Positions 54,471 through 63,731 of a stretch of DNA of 64,000 nucleotides are shown one piece after another. Position 1 is the stretch's first letter. Each line of letters opens with the position of its first letter. The notes under the pieces are model-generated. The model worked only from the letters and a program-made list of their open reading frames with translations. It made no database searches and was not told the DNA's origin. Source of the stretch: a bacterium UBP8_UBA817 (lineage in GTDB: Bacteria; Margulisbacteria; Marinamargulisbacteria; CAMDBA01); NCBI GenBank assembly GCA_945888995.1, contig CAMDBA010000001.1, forward strand, positions 96,569-160,568. The letters are read 5' to 3'. The position numbers and the translations under genes were made by a program.

Positions 54471-57400
54471 TGGAATACCGCCCTTCGTATGGACAGACCG
54501 ATTTATAGCCACAGCTTCGGCATATCGGGCTTCGCAAAGTCGGACTTCCGCCCAACTCCGGCACCGGATGAACATTAAAGAAACCATGAATAATGGCTTG
54601 TTTTAATTGAACAAGATAGGTCTTAAGGCGACTAAAATAGGCGCCGTCCAGCTCAGCCGGGCGAGTACGACCGACATTAAATACAGACTTGGCCTCCGAT
54701 GCGAGGCAGAGAAGCTTCTTTCCGATTAAATCATGACCTTTCACATAAAAAATAAATGCGGCCGCCAATGGGTTTTCCGGCCAGAGTTCTTTGGCCACCA
54801 ACGAATAAACCGGAAGCTGCAAATGCCGGAACTCTTTACAATCGACCGGGAAGTATTGCCGACTTCCGGTCTTATAATCCAATACCGCCATAAACGCGCT
54901 GTCCGGATCTTTGAGAAGCATATCGATTTTCCCACGCAGACGGATATTCCCGCTTTGAGAGTGAATCAAAACACCGTTCTCAAACAACAACTCTTCCTCA
55001 CCCGCATCCGGCACCGATCCGAAGGGCAACTCCAAATGCCATGGAGTCAGGGGAAGCGGATTTTCAGACTCGTCTCTTAGGTACAGGTCTAAGAGGCCGG
55101 GGCGGTCTTCGGAACCCAAGAGGGAGAGACGGCGCAATTCCCACTCATAGGTCCCACCATCATATTTAGCAAAAATACTTTGGGCCACCTGAAACAATAA
55201 GTCTCTGGAATGACCAAAGCCGCTTTCACGGTTTTTTAGACGCATGTGATAATGATACAAAATTTCATGAACCAGAATTCCCCAAATAGCGGCTGAAATA
55301 TCCTGGTCTTTTTCGGCAGGCGGCACTTCTGATAAAAGATAGCGAAAAAAATAACGGTGCGGACATTCCTGGTAGGTCTGCAATTGCGTCACCGAAAAAG
55401 AATAATCGCTATATTTTTCCGATAGGTACGATAAAATATTAGAATTAAAAAAAGGCTTATTTTCTCTATAAAAGGTCTGATTTCGACTATACGCGTTCAT
55501 GCGTGATTGAATCTGACACTCATTTTCGTTCCGGGATAATAACGGAGAGTCTCCCTGCTCTCTTAATTCCCTGCCGCAGGCCACTGCCCATTCATCGTGG
55601 CAATAAAGCAGATCGGGCGACACGACTTCCGGTTCCAGCCGAATATCGGCTGCATCAAGAAGACTCAAAAAATGAGACGGAAGCAGTTCTTCGGTTCCAC
55701 GTTGCCGAGGATAGGAGATACCAAGGGTTTTGGCATGGGCGGTCAATTTTAAAAATTGGTACCGCGCATCGTTATAGGGCTGCCGGGAGTCGACGGCGCC
55801 TTCAAAAAGCACGGCATCGGTATCCGACATAAACGATCCCGGCCAGCAGTCTTCCAAAAACCCCATCACCCAGACAATAGGGCGACGCACCAACCCCGCA
55901 TCCGACGGAGAGACGACTATGATACCGTCTGTCCGTCCCGAAAAAGGAACGGCGGTTTGCTTAAACAATGTCATCAAATGGCTCGCCGCCTCGGGCATTT
56001 TAAAGGCATTTTCATATAAGACCGGGTCTAAGCTCAAAAATGTGTCCAAAACGTCAAATAACGCGTGATAAGCAGATATCTCCTGAAGTGAGTGACCTGT
56101 CAGCCGGGAACCGAACCCATCTTTGAGATGACTTACAAATTGAAACCGTTCTAACATCGTCCGGATATGCTCTACAAACTCCGGCAACGATTTCAGCTGT
56201 CGGCATGTGTCGAGATAGCCTGCGATAATTTCGAGACCTCGGGTTTGGGCGGCCATGGCGTCGATCTGCGAAGCCATTCCCGGATCCGGTTCATCCTCAC
56301 GGTTAAGAAGGTCCTGCAACAAGACTTGCTTCTTTTGCCAATGCTGCATCCAATCCTCAAGGGTGGCTACCTGATTAAATTCAGCCGAGATCGAGGCAAT
56401 GTCATCGGGGTAGATCGGGTGAAGTGCTCCTGAGGCCGGATCGATGACGCTCTGAACAAAAGGGGAACGTAAAAACCGGATCAGTAATGCGTTTTCAAAA
56501 CGACCCGACGCCAGCTTCAAAAAATTCACCACAAAAAGCGCCACTGCGGATTTGGACAATGCTGGCCGTTCGGGAAGGTAAACAGGAAGGCCGTAATGGG
56601 CAAATACTTGCTGGATCGACGCACGATACGCCCCGTCTTCCGGCACAACTAACGCAATGTCATCGGCAAAATACGCCGGATTCTCATCACATTGTGCTCT
56701 AATCAGACGCGCAAGATCGGTTATCTCAGATTTCATGCTTTGCGCGATCAGCAATTTTGCAACACGGGGCTCGTGGCTTTTTTGTCCTGGCCGCAATGAG
56801 GGCGAAAGTCCCGCCATTTTCATATAAAAAGAGTGAACGGCCTGCGAGGCAGGCTCGTCTGCCTGGTAGCTCAGATGCACCGCGCTTTGGCGGGAAAACC
56901 CGATCAAGGCCAATAGGCATCGCTCTTTGATCGGAGAGGTTTGTCCGAATCCCCATAAAAAGAGGTCATGACCCTGCGCCATCGGCCTAAGCATTGAAAA
57001 TCCGGATTTTTCAGCGAGCCTAAATAAGTCACTCATATCCTTCCATCCCAAAGACTCTCGGATTCGGAGATAGCGTTTCAAAACCGGATTTAACGCCGCA
57101 AACCGTGGTCCGACCGGCAAGCGATCCATATCCAGACCTGCTTGCAAATGGATGGTAATCAGACGGTAGACTTTATTTAGGGCACCTTTGGTTTGTAAAA
57201 ACGCCTTTGTTTCGGCGTCACAGGTCAGATCATCGATTAATTTAGCTAAAATAAGCTTGGAGACGCCTTTCATGTCACGCGGCGCATAGGGCATGGTCAT
57301 TAAAATCAGATCATCAAGGCTCAAAACGTCCGGCAAATCCCGACGGTCCGGAGCCGCGTAGTGCGATAAGGCATAATACGCTTCGATTTTGGCACGCGTA

Positions 57401-57507
57401 TTCGGCACGACGACATACCTATCGTCCCCATTCGCAGACAGTGCCGCCTCCCAAAATGCCTGATCACTATGTTTAAAAGTGTCGTAAAAAAGGGCAACCG
57501 GGCCCAT
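54463..57507 (-). CDS. addB: AddB-type subunit with iron-sulphur nuclease domain
   Basis: Partner of AddA. 1014 residues. The N-terminus (VALFYDTFKHSDQAFWEAAL) has no Walker A, so the helicase part looks inactive, as in RecC-like and many proteobacterial AddB chains. The C-terminal nuclease has GKIDMLLKD and VLDYKTGSRQYF. Iron-sulphur cysteines are C715 (QECPHRYFF) and C996, C999, C1005. GGAG lies seven bases before the ATG. Confidence 0.9.
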   Translation of the reverse strand: MGPVALFYDTFKHSDQAFWEAALSANGDDRYVVVPNTRAKIEAYYALSHYAAPDRRDLPDVLSLDDLILMTMPYAPRDMKGVSKLILAKLIDDLTCDAETKAFLQTKGALNKVYRLITIHLQAGLDMDRLPVGPRFAALNPVLKRYLRIRESLGWKDMSDLFRLAEKSGFSMLRPMAQGHDLFLWGFGQTSPIKERCLLALIGFSRQSAVHLSYQADEPASQAVHSFYMKMAGLSPSLRPGQKSHEPRVAKLLIAQSMKSEITDLARLIRAQCDENPAYFADDIALVVPEDGAYRASIQQVFAHYGLPVYLPERPALSKSAVALFVVNFLKLASGRFENALLIRFLRSPFVQSVIDPASGALHPIYPDDIASISAEFNQVATLEDWMQHWQKKQVLLQDLLNREDEPDPGMASQIDAMAAQTRGLEIIAGYLDTCRQLKSLPEFVEHIRTMLERFQFVSHLKDGFGSRLTGHSLQEISAYHALFDVLDTFLSLDPVLYENAFKMPEAASHLMTLFKQTAVPFSGRTDGIIVVSPSDAGLVRRPIVWVMGFLEDCWPGSFMSDTDAVLFEGAVDSRQPYNDARYQFLKLTAHAKTLGISYPRQRGTEELLPSHFLSLLDAADIRLEPEVVSPDLLYCHDEWAVACGRELREQGDSPLLSRNENECQIQSRMNAYSRNQTFYRENKPFFNSNILSYLSEKYSDYSFSVTQLQTYQECPHRYFFRYLLSEVPPAEKDQDISAAIWGILVHEILYHYHMRLKNRESGFGHSRDLLFQVAQSIFAKYDGGTYEWELRRLSLLGSEDRPGLLDLYLRDESENPLPLTPWHLELPFGSVPDAGEEELLFENGVLIHSQSGNIRLRGKIDMLLKDPDSAFMAVLDYKTGSRQYFPVDCKEFRHLQLPVYSLVAKELWPENPLAAAFIFYVKGHDLIGKKLLCLASEAKSVFNVGRTRPAELDGAYFSRLKTYLVQLKQAIIHGFFNVHPVPELGGSPTLRSPICRSCGYKSVCPYEGRYSNG

Positions 57508-57536
57508 AGGGTCTCCACTTTCTTTTTTTATGCTAG

Positions 57537-57542
57537 ATTATA
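57537..57542 (-). promoter_or_regulatory. -10 element upstream of addB
   Basis: The minus strand reads TATAAT 29 bases before the addB start codon, in the 65-base gap shared with divergent recG. No good -35. Confidence 0.3.
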
Positions 57543-57572
57543 GGGGTTGGTATCATTCTAGGATAGATCCGT

Positions 57573-59672
57573 ATGAAAAATAACACCGTCCTTAGTCAAG
57601 ACCCCCTCGATACGCCCCTTCAGCTGCTAAAAGGGATCGGGCCGTCCATTGCAAAACGGCTTGAAAAATTATCGTGCTCGACCGTCAGAGACTTTCTTTA
57701 TGCGTTTCCTCGCGGGTACGAAGACCGGCGGAACTTGCCAAAACTCTCGGCGATTAACCTGGGTGAATCCCAAACCGTAGTAGGCAAATTGCGACATCTC
57801 ACCGAACAAATCCCCCGGCCCGGATTGTCGATCTTAAAAGGCACGATTGAAGACGAAACCGGCCGACTGAGCGTTGTATGGTTTAATCAAGGGTTTTTGA
57901 AAAAAACACTCAAAATTGGCCTGGATATCGTCCTTAATGGCAAGATTGAGGTTAATTCCTATGCGCAGGAAACACAGATGACAGTGGCCGAAACAGACAT
58001 CTTATTTTCTCCAAAAGATCGTGCTGACAAGCTCGGCAAGGTATTGCCCAGCTACCCGTTAACCGCCGGACTGTTTCAATCAAGCCTGCGAAAATTATCC
58101 GCGTCATTATTAAGCCAGTACCTACCGCACCTCAAAGACCCACTGCCCGACACGACTCGCAAGCAGTTTGAATTAGCACCCCTGGCCTTTTGTATTCAAA
58201 ACATTCACTTTCCTGCGTCTCGACAAGCCTACATTCATGCCAAAAGACGGCTCGTATTCGATGAATTTTTGTATCTGCAATTAGCGGTGCTCCAAAGAAA
58301 ACACCTCTTAGCCGAAGATGTCACGGCAGAGCCCTTGATAACCCAGGGCCCACTTATCGATACTTATATCGCCAACCTTCCTTACACACTTACGGGCGCT
58401 CAGCAGCGGGCAATTAAAGACATCCGGTTCGACATTGAAAAACCGAAGATGATGAACCGTCTCATCCAAGGCGATGTCGGAGCTGGCAAAACCGATGTCG
58501 CGATTTTTGCCCTGCTTTGCGCAATTGAAACCGAAAAAAAAGGCATTCTGATGGCCCCGACGGAGATTTTGGCCGAGCAACATTTTTATAAGCTCAAAAA
58601 ACACTTGGGCCACCTAGGAATCCCGATCACGCTTCTCAAAGGTAAGCAAAAAGTAAAAGAGCGGCGGGCGGCGCTCGACACTCTTCGGCAAGAAGGCGGC
58701 GGCATTGTCGTCGGCACTCACGCGCTCCTGGAAGATCCTGTCGAGATTCCGGATATCGGTCTGGTTGTGATCGATGAACAGCATCGATTCGGGGTTATCC
58801 AACGGCTCAAATTGAAAGCCAAAGGATATAATCCGCATTGCCTATTTATGACGGCGACACCGATTCCAAGATCACTGCTGCTCACCAGCTTCGGTGATCT
58901 CGAAAAATCGATTATGGACGAATTACCACCCGGTAGAATTCCGGCTCAGACCCGCTGTATCCGGCATTCGCAACTTCCGGATTGTTATCGCTTTTGCGAG
59001 ACACAATTATCGGTCGGGCATCAGGTATTCGTGGTGTACCCTCTAGTCGAAGAATCCGAAAAACTAGATCTCAAATCCGCCATAGACGGGCATCTGGAAT
59101 TGCAATCCGAGGTCTTCCTTCAGTATAAAGTCGGGCTGATTCACGGCCGCATGTCGGCTGCTGAAAAGGCGGATATTATGGACCAATTCAAGCAAAATCA
59201 GATACAAATCTTGGTTGCGACGACCGTCATTGAAGTCGGCATCGATGTGCCCAATGCCACCACAATGATCATTCATCATGCCGAGCGATTCGGACTCTCT
59301 CAGCTCCATCAGCTGCGGGGACGGATCGGCCGGGGTGGACATGCCTCGTATTGCTTTTTGGTCACTGCGCCTAAATCTCTTAATAGCAAAAAACGGCTTC
59401 AGGCCATGGTCGAGACGACATGCGGATTTAAGCTTGCCGAGCATGATTTGGCGATTCGTGGGCCGGGAGATATGCTCGGGACCCGGCAGGCAGGATTGCC
59501 GGACCTGCAAATTGCCGACCTAGTAAAAGACGAAGCGACGTTACTGCTTGCTAGAAAATGCGCGACCGAATTATTGGACGCAGATCCTAACCTTACCAGG
59601 CCTGAACATGCCTTATTAAGGAAGCAGTCCCTCGCTCACCAGAATATTGTGTACTATCATAAGCTCAACTAA
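57573..59672 (+). CDS. recG: ATP-dependent DNA helicase RecG
   Basis: Remodels stalled forks and branched DNA. 699 residues: N-terminal HhH-like and wedge OB domain (LLKGIGPSIAKRLEKL; about 60-160), helicase motifs GDVGAGKTDVAIFALL (I), VIDEQHRFGVIQR (II), FMTATPIPRSLLL (III), and QLRGRIGRGGHASYCFL (VI). The stop overlaps rsmD by one base. Confidence 0.97.
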   Translation: MKNNTVLSQDPLDTPLQLLKGIGPSIAKRLEKLSCSTVRDFLYAFPRGYEDRRNLPKLSAINLGESQTVVGKLRHLTEQIPRPGLSILKGTIEDETGRLSVVWFNQGFLKKTLKIGLDIVLNGKIEVNSYAQETQMTVAETDILFSPKDRADKLGKVLPSYPLTAGLFQSSLRKLSASLLSQYLPHLKDPLPDTTRKQFELAPLAFCIQNIHFPASRQAYIHAKRRLVFDEFLYLQLAVLQRKHLLAEDVTAEPLITQGPLIDTYIANLPYTLTGAQQRAIKDIRFDIEKPKMMNRLIQGDVGAGKTDVAIFALLCAIETEKKGILMAPTEILAEQHFYKLKKHLGHLGIPITLLKGKQKVKERRAALDTLRQEGGGIVVGTHALLEDPVEIPDIGLVVIDEQHRFGVIQRLKLKAKGYNPHCLFMTATPIPRSLLLTSFGDLEKSIMDELPPGRIPAQTRCIRHSQLPDCYRFCETQLSVGHQVFVVYPLVEESEKLDLKSAIDGHLELQSEVFLQYKVGLIHGRMSAAEKADIMDQFKQNQIQILVATTVIEVGIDVPNATTMIIHHAERFGLSQLHQLRGRIGRGGHASYCFLVTAPKSLNSKKRLQAMVETTCGFKLAEHDLAIRGPGDMLGTRQAGLPDLQIADLVKDEATLLLARKCATELLDADPNLTRPEHALLRKQSLAHQNIVYYHKLN

Positions 59673-60196
59673 TGCGTATTATCTCGGGCAAATATCGAGG
59701 AAAATCCCTCTTATATCCCAAAGATCCCGCCCTCAGACCCACGCAAGACCGGGTCAAAGAGGCGATGTTCGGCATTGTGCAATTTCAGGTGCCGGATGCC
59801 GTCGTGCTGGATTTATTCTGCGGCACGGGATCGCTGGGGATCGAAGCGCTGTCTCGGGGCGCTTCTCATGCGGTTTTTGTAGACAAAGAGACTAAAATCT
59901 TATCCGAAAATCTCAAAAAAATCGACGGCTCTTTTAAAGTATTTCGGTCTGAGAGTTACCGATTTTTGAAGAAAAACGATCTGGTATTCGATCTTATTTT
60001 TATCGATCCCCCCTATGAGCGGCATGACTTATACGAAGAAACGTTGAATCACATATTTGAATTTGGTATGCTGAAGTCTACCGGAATTGCCTTATGCGAG
60101 CACCACCGAGCCTACAAGATCGCGTCTTTATTCCCACACATCACCAGTTCTGAGCATAGCTACGGAGACACCAAATTGACCCTTTTTAAAGTATGA
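59672..60196 (+). CDS. rsmD: 16S rRNA (guanine966-N2)-methyltransferase
   Basis: 174 residues with the family N-terminus MRIISGKYRGKSL, LRPTQDRVKEAMFGIV, the SAM site LDLFCGTGSLGIEALSRGA and catalytic IDPPYERHD. Four-base overlap with coaD, the common rsmD-coaD pair. Confidence 0.95.
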   Translation: MRIISGKYRGKSLLYPKDPALRPTQDRVKEAMFGIVQFQVPDAVVLDLFCGTGSLGIEALSRGASHAVFVDKETKILSENLKKIDGSFKVFRSESYRFLKKNDLVFDLIFIDPPYERHDLYEETLNHIFEFGMLKSTGIALCEHHRAYKIASLFPHITSSEHSYGDTKLTLFKV

Positions 60197-60666
60197 AAAA
60201 AGCGATTTACGCCGGTAGTTTTGATCCGATTACGTATGGGCATATGGATATTGTTCAGCGTGCGGTGCGTATTTTTGATGAAGTGCATATCGCCGTTATC
60301 CAGAATCCGGATAAATCTTCGCTTTTTTCATTAGAAGAACGGATTTGTCTGATTCGTCAAGTTTTCGATGATCAACCCAATATTATTATCGAAGGCTTTC
60401 AGGGGCTTTTGATCGACTTTTCAAAAAAGAAGAAAATCTTCACCGTGGTCAGAGGGCTTCGCGCTGTTTCCGACTTCGATTTTGAGTTCCAAATGGCGCT
60501 GACAAACCGGAGTTTACTTCCCACCTTTGATACAGTATTTTTAATGACAGATCATAAGTATTCGTATTTAAGCTCTAGTCTCGTCAAACAAGTCGCCATG
60601 TATAACGGTGACGTGACGCAATTTGTTCCCCCGACTGTTCAAACCGCTCTGAAGGAGAAATTATGA
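60193..60666 (+). CDS. coaD: Phosphopantetheine adenylyltransferase
   Basis: Fourth step of CoA synthesis. 157 residues with AGSFDPITYGHMDIVQRA (TxGH) and YSYLSSSLVKQVA. Links functionally to panB and panD elsewhere in the window. Confidence 0.96.
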   Translation: MKKAIYAGSFDPITYGHMDIVQRAVRIFDEVHIAVIQNPDKSSLFSLEERICLIRQVFDDQPNIIIEGFQGLLIDFSKKKKIFTVVRGLRAVSDFDFEFQMALTNRSLLPTFDTVFLMTDHKYSYLSSSLVKQVAMYNGDVTQFVPPTVQTALKEKL

Positions 60667-61115
60667 ATGAATTAATGGGATTACTAGACTCCCTGGAAGC
60701 CACGATTCTCGAAGGAAAACGAATTCCACTGACGGATAAAATCATGCTGGAAGAAAAAAAAATTCTTTCATTAGTCGACAAGCTTCGCCTGGTGCTCAAA
60801 AGCAACGGTAGTATTGTAAAGCGCTCGGTTGATCAATCCAGAAAAGAAGAGGCTCAAAAAACCAAGTCCGATTCCGCTATTCCAGGACGGGTTCCCGAGC
60901 AGATGGAAGACCTTTTGGCTCAGGCTCATGTAGAAGCCGAAAAAATCAAAGACGGCGCGAAAGAATATGCCGATTATATCCTGGCTAACCTTCAGCTTCT
61001 CGTCACTAAAATGCAGAAAAACCTGATTAAAGTCGAAAAAGGCATCGAAGATGGCCGTCATCTCATCGAAAAAAGCAAACAGAAAGAAGACCCTTTTTAT
61101 GAACCGCTCGGATAG
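60663..61115 (+). CDS. Coiled-coil protein of unknown function (coaD neighbour)
   Basis: 150 residues, charged and helical: an N-terminal helix pair (MNELMGLLDSLEATILEGKR), a low-complexity centre and a coiled coil (LAQAHVEAEKIKDGAKEYAD...), reminiscent of DivIVA/ATP-synthase-b-like helices. No membrane segment. Small coiled-coil genes after coaD occur in other phyla, with unknown role. Overlaps rph by 17 bases. Confidence 0.7.
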   Translation: MNELMGLLDSLEATILEGKRIPLTDKIMLEEKKILSLVDKLRLVLKSNGSIVKRSVDQSRKEEAQKTKSDSAIPGRVPEQMEDLLAQAHVEAEKIKDGAKEYADYILANLQLLVTKMQKNLIKVEKGIEDGRHLIEKSKQKEDPFYEPLG

Positions 61116-61836
61116 ACGCTCCCCTAACACTCTCAGACCGATCCAAATTACCCGCCAATATACGAAATATGCACCTGGCTCCGTGCTTGTATGCTTCGGC
61201 GACACCAAAGTCATTTGTACTGCCTGTATCGAAGAAAAAGTACCCCCGTTTATGCGGGATAGCGGCAAAGGCTGGATCACGGCCGAATATGCGATGTTGC
61301 CTGGCGCCACGAATTCCCGCTACCAACGTGAAGTCAATAAAGGAAAGCCGTCCGGCAGAACCAATGAAATTCAACGCCTGATCGGCCGGTCACTACGCTC
61401 GGTTGTCGATATGTCGATGCTAGGAGAGCGCACGATTCACATTGATGCGGACGTCATTCAGGCGGATGGTGGAACCCGTACAGCGGCGATTACCGGCGGC
61501 ATGGTTGCCATGTGGGATGCCGTTAAATATTTACAACAAAACGGTAAACTCCGGCAAAATCCAATCCGCGAGCTTCTTGCTGCGGTCAGTATCGGGGTCG
61601 TTAATGACACGGTTCTGCTGGATCTGTGCTACGAAGAAGATTGTGTCGCGGAAGTGGATATGAATATCGTCATGACTGAAAGCGGCCAGTTCGTTGAAAT
61701 TCAGGGTACAGCGGAGCAACGCCCGTTTTCTGCGGATCAGCTCGCATCAATGCTCTCCGTCTCCGGAGCCGGTATTAAAGAAATTCTAGGCACGATGAAA
61801 GAATCTATCTTCGAATCGATTACCACAAGAGCCTAA
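61099..61836 (+). CDS. rph: Ribonuclease PH
   Basis: Phosphorolytic trimming of tRNA 3' ends. 245 residues from the ATG at 61099 (MNRSDRRSPNTLRPI). GSVLVCFGDTKVICTA, GWITAEYAMLPGAT, RTIHIDADVIQADGGTRTAAI and VDMNIVMTESG are all typical. The usual C-terminal neighbour rdgB is replaced here by a small unknown gene. Confidence 0.95.
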   Translation: MNRSDRRSPNTLRPIQITRQYTKYAPGSVLVCFGDTKVICTACIEEKVPPFMRDSGKGWITAEYAMLPGATNSRYQREVNKGKPSGRTNEIQRLIGRSLRSVVDMSMLGERTIHIDADVIQADGGTRTAAITGGMVAMWDAVKYLQQNGKLRQNPIRELLAAVSIGVVNDTVLLDLCYEEDCVAEVDMNIVMTESGQFVEIQGTAEQRPFSADQLASMLSVSGAGIKEILGTMKESIFESITTRA

Positions 61837-61841
61837 CTTCG

Positions 61842-62066
61842 ATGGTTATTGAATTCAACACTATTTTTTCCCAGGTTCCAGAAGGACTCAAAGCCCTCAA
61901 AACGATGCGCCTGGGAGCGCTTAGAGTACCGGAAGGCACGATTCTTCCGATAGGAGACCTTTCGCTAGGGCTGGATTTTTCTGCCTTTATCGGACGGCAA
62001 TTAGACGTAGATCTGGATGCCGACACACTCATTATCAAGCAAATACGGCCATCGTCCCCTACCTAA
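61842..62066 (+). CDS. Small protein of unknown function
   Basis: 74 residues five bases after rph. Pattern of short beta strands (LGALRVPEGTILPIGDLSLG, RQLDVDLDADTLIIKQI). No Cys, signal or known motif. It could be a small beta-barrel fold. Unassigned. Confidence 0.5.
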   Translation: MVIEFNTIFSQVPEGLKALKTMRLGALRVPEGTILPIGDLSLGLDFSAFIGRQLDVDLDADTLIIKQIRPSSPT

Positions 62067-62074
62067 GAAAGCGT

Positions 62075-62620
62075 GTGCCATTGAACGAACTCGAAGCAAC
62101 GTTCTACTCTGTCCATCCCCATCGAATCAAAATTTACCTGCTTTATACGGCATTTTTATTCAATGTGTATGTGATCCGCAGTCAACGGCTGCAAGACATA
62201 TTGTGGGAGTGGCTTCGGACGGAGTTATTTTATATTGCGGGGGCATGTCAGCATTCCGGGAATTGTTGCCGCTATCTGATGCTTTATAACAAAGGTAAAG
62301 CGCTTAACCACCCCGAATTATTCCAAAAAGCCGCGCAAGAAAAGCCGTATTATTCACGATTTATTCCTCAGATGACGACTTCAGGCGGCATCGATCATTT
62401 TCAATGCAACTGTCTTTCCGCCGAGAATAAATGTACGGACTATAAGAATCGGCCTCGGCTCTGCCAACAATACCCCATCGGCAATTTCTTAAAAGGCGGG
62501 GATCTTCACGGCGATTGCGGTTATACGGTACGGCTTCGGGAAAATATTCCCATCTTTCACAACCGCACAGTCCTGGCGCTTTTAGTGCAAACCGCGCGTC
62601 TCCAAGGATGGCAATTATGA
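62075..62620 (+). CDS. YkgJ-family cysteine-cluster protein
   Basis: 181 residues from a GTG at 62075. Cysteine pattern CQHSGNCCR, then CNCLSAENKCTDYKNRPRLC, then DCGYT, the layout of YkgJ (zinc/iron-chelating Cys cluster) proteins. Function in this family is unknown. It overlaps the JAMM gene by four bases. Confidence 0.8.
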   Translation: MPLNELEATFYSVHPHRIKIYLLYTAFLFNVYVIRSQRLQDILWEWLRTELFYIAGACQHSGNCCRYLMLYNKGKALNHPELFQKAAQEKPYYSRFIPQMTTSGGIDHFQCNCLSAENKCTDYKNRPRLCQQYPIGNFLKGGDLHGDCGYTVRLRENIPIFHNRTVLALLVQTARLQGWQL

Positions 62621-63207
62621 GCGAGCTGATCTTTACTATTACCCAACGTCACTATGAAATGATCATCCGGCAAACCCTGGAAAACCTGCCTCAGGAATCC
62701 GGCGGGTTTCTCGGCGGAAAAGACTTTACCATCAAAGCCGTCATGCCCGTGTATAACCAGCATTTGTACAATAAAACCGACACGTTTGCGATTACACAAG
62801 ACGATGTTTTGCGGGCACATGATTTTTTTGCCAAACATGGGCTGGATTATTATGGCGTCTATCATAGTCATCCGAAAGGCATCGCAGAGCCCTCTCAACA
62901 AGATTTGAGCACCAATAACCGCTACCACTTTATCGTTGGACTTCGAAACCCTCAAAATCCCGAATTTAACGCCTTTCAGGCCTTCGGGTACCGGGCCCAA
63001 CAGATTCCGATCCGGATTATCGACAATAAGGGTATTACGGTACTGGAGCTTCACGGCGGGCAAAAGAAAGAAAATTCCAATGACCTGCATCATGAAATGG
63101 GTCGCCTCAGTAATATGATCGACGATATTAAAAAAGACCGGGCGATTTATCCGAAACTCAGCCCGTCCAATCCGTTTGATTCGTCGAATTTCAATACGTT
63201 GGCGTGA
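62617..63207 (+). CDS. JAMM/MPN-type metallopeptidase
   Basis: 196 residues from the ATG at 62617. A complete JAMM zinc motif: E27 in PQESGGFLGGK, then H83 and H85 in YHSHPKGIAEPSQQD, with S93 and D96 at the expected spacing. Relatives remove ubiquitin-like or ThiS/MoaD-like C-terminal tails or cut isopeptide-like bonds. No ThiS/MoaD or E1-like gene is next to it. A helical C-terminal tail (about 140-196) is extra. Confidence 0.88.
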   Translation: MSELIFTITQRHYEMIIRQTLENLPQESGGFLGGKDFTIKAVMPVYNQHLYNKTDTFAITQDDVLRAHDFFAKHGLDYYGVYHSHPKGIAEPSQQDLSTNNRYHFIVGLRNPQNPEFNAFQAFGYRAQQIPIRIIDNKGITVLELHGGQKKENSNDLHHEMGRLSNMIDDIKKDRAIYPKLSPSNPFDSSNFNTLA

Positions 63208-63232
63208 TTATCGTGCATCAGGTGGAGTTAGT

Positions 63233-63473
63233 TCAAAAATTCATCTTCGATTTGGGCCCAGCTTTTGCCATTGGGATATAGGTGATATCGGTCGCCCACA
63301 CCTCGCTTTGCGGTACGATCGATAACCTGTGCTTCTTCCATTCAGAGATCTGCGTCGGGTGAACCTGGTATCGTTCACTTAATGCTGGCAGTGTTTCCTC
63401 TTCCTTCATCGCTATCTAATGCCACCTTGGCTCAAAACCCTGCTCCGTGATTCCGTCGTTGTTTTTTTGCCAT
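63233..63473 (-). pseudogene. Decayed IS3-family transposase remnant
   Basis: Minus-strand translation from the ATG at 63471-63473 gives MAKKQRRNHGAGF, a stop, AKVALDS, a frameshift, then EEETLPALSERYQVHPTQIS and EWKKHRLS: the OrfA helix-turn-helix of IS3 elements. It runs directly into SEVWATDITYIPMAK, a piece of the OrfB integrase core, so most of OrfB is deleted. The sequence just beyond (about 63500-63535) resembles an IS3 end, but no matching right end is seen. Confidence 0.75.
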
Positions 63474-63601
63474 TTTTGTTACGCCTTCTTACTTTCAGTT
63501 TAAAGAAGTTTTCCACTTAACGCCCTGTCCAGTTTTTCCCGGCCAGCTCTCTTAATATACGCTATTTTTACAATGATTTTATTTTAGCTATTAAACAATA
63601 C

Positions 63602-63617
63602 ATTCCCGATCGGGAAT
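63602..63617. promoter_or_regulatory. hipBA operator box 1
   Basis: ATTCCCGATCGGGAAT, a perfect 16-bp palindrome. First of three evenly spaced boxes upstream of hipB. Confidence 0.75.
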
Positions 63618-63651
63618 ATCAATCTCCATTCTTATCGTCAGCGCTTGAATT

Positions 63652-63667
63652 ATTCCTGATCGGGAAT
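63652..63667. promoter_or_regulatory. hipBA operator box 2
   Basis: ATTCCTGATCGGGAAT, one base from box 1. Its centre is exactly 50 bp from that of box 1. Confidence 0.75.
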
Positions 63668-63674
63668 TTTATGG

Positions 63675-63703
63675 TTGTTTTCTTCAAAAAGATCTTCTAT
63701 TAT
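63675..63703 (+). promoter_or_regulatory. Candidate hipBA promoter
   Basis: TTGTTT (63675-63680), 17 bases, TATTAT (63698-63703). The -10 overlaps operator box 3, so a bound repressor would block it. Confidence 0.5.
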
Positions 63704-63717
63704 TACCGATCAGTAAC
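63702..63717. promoter_or_regulatory. hipBA operator box 3
   Basis: ATTACCGATCAGTAAC, a diverged palindrome sharing the CGATC core. Its centre is exactly 50 bp from box 2, and it overlaps the -10. Confidence 0.6.
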
Positions 63718-63731
63718 TTTTGGAGAAATGA

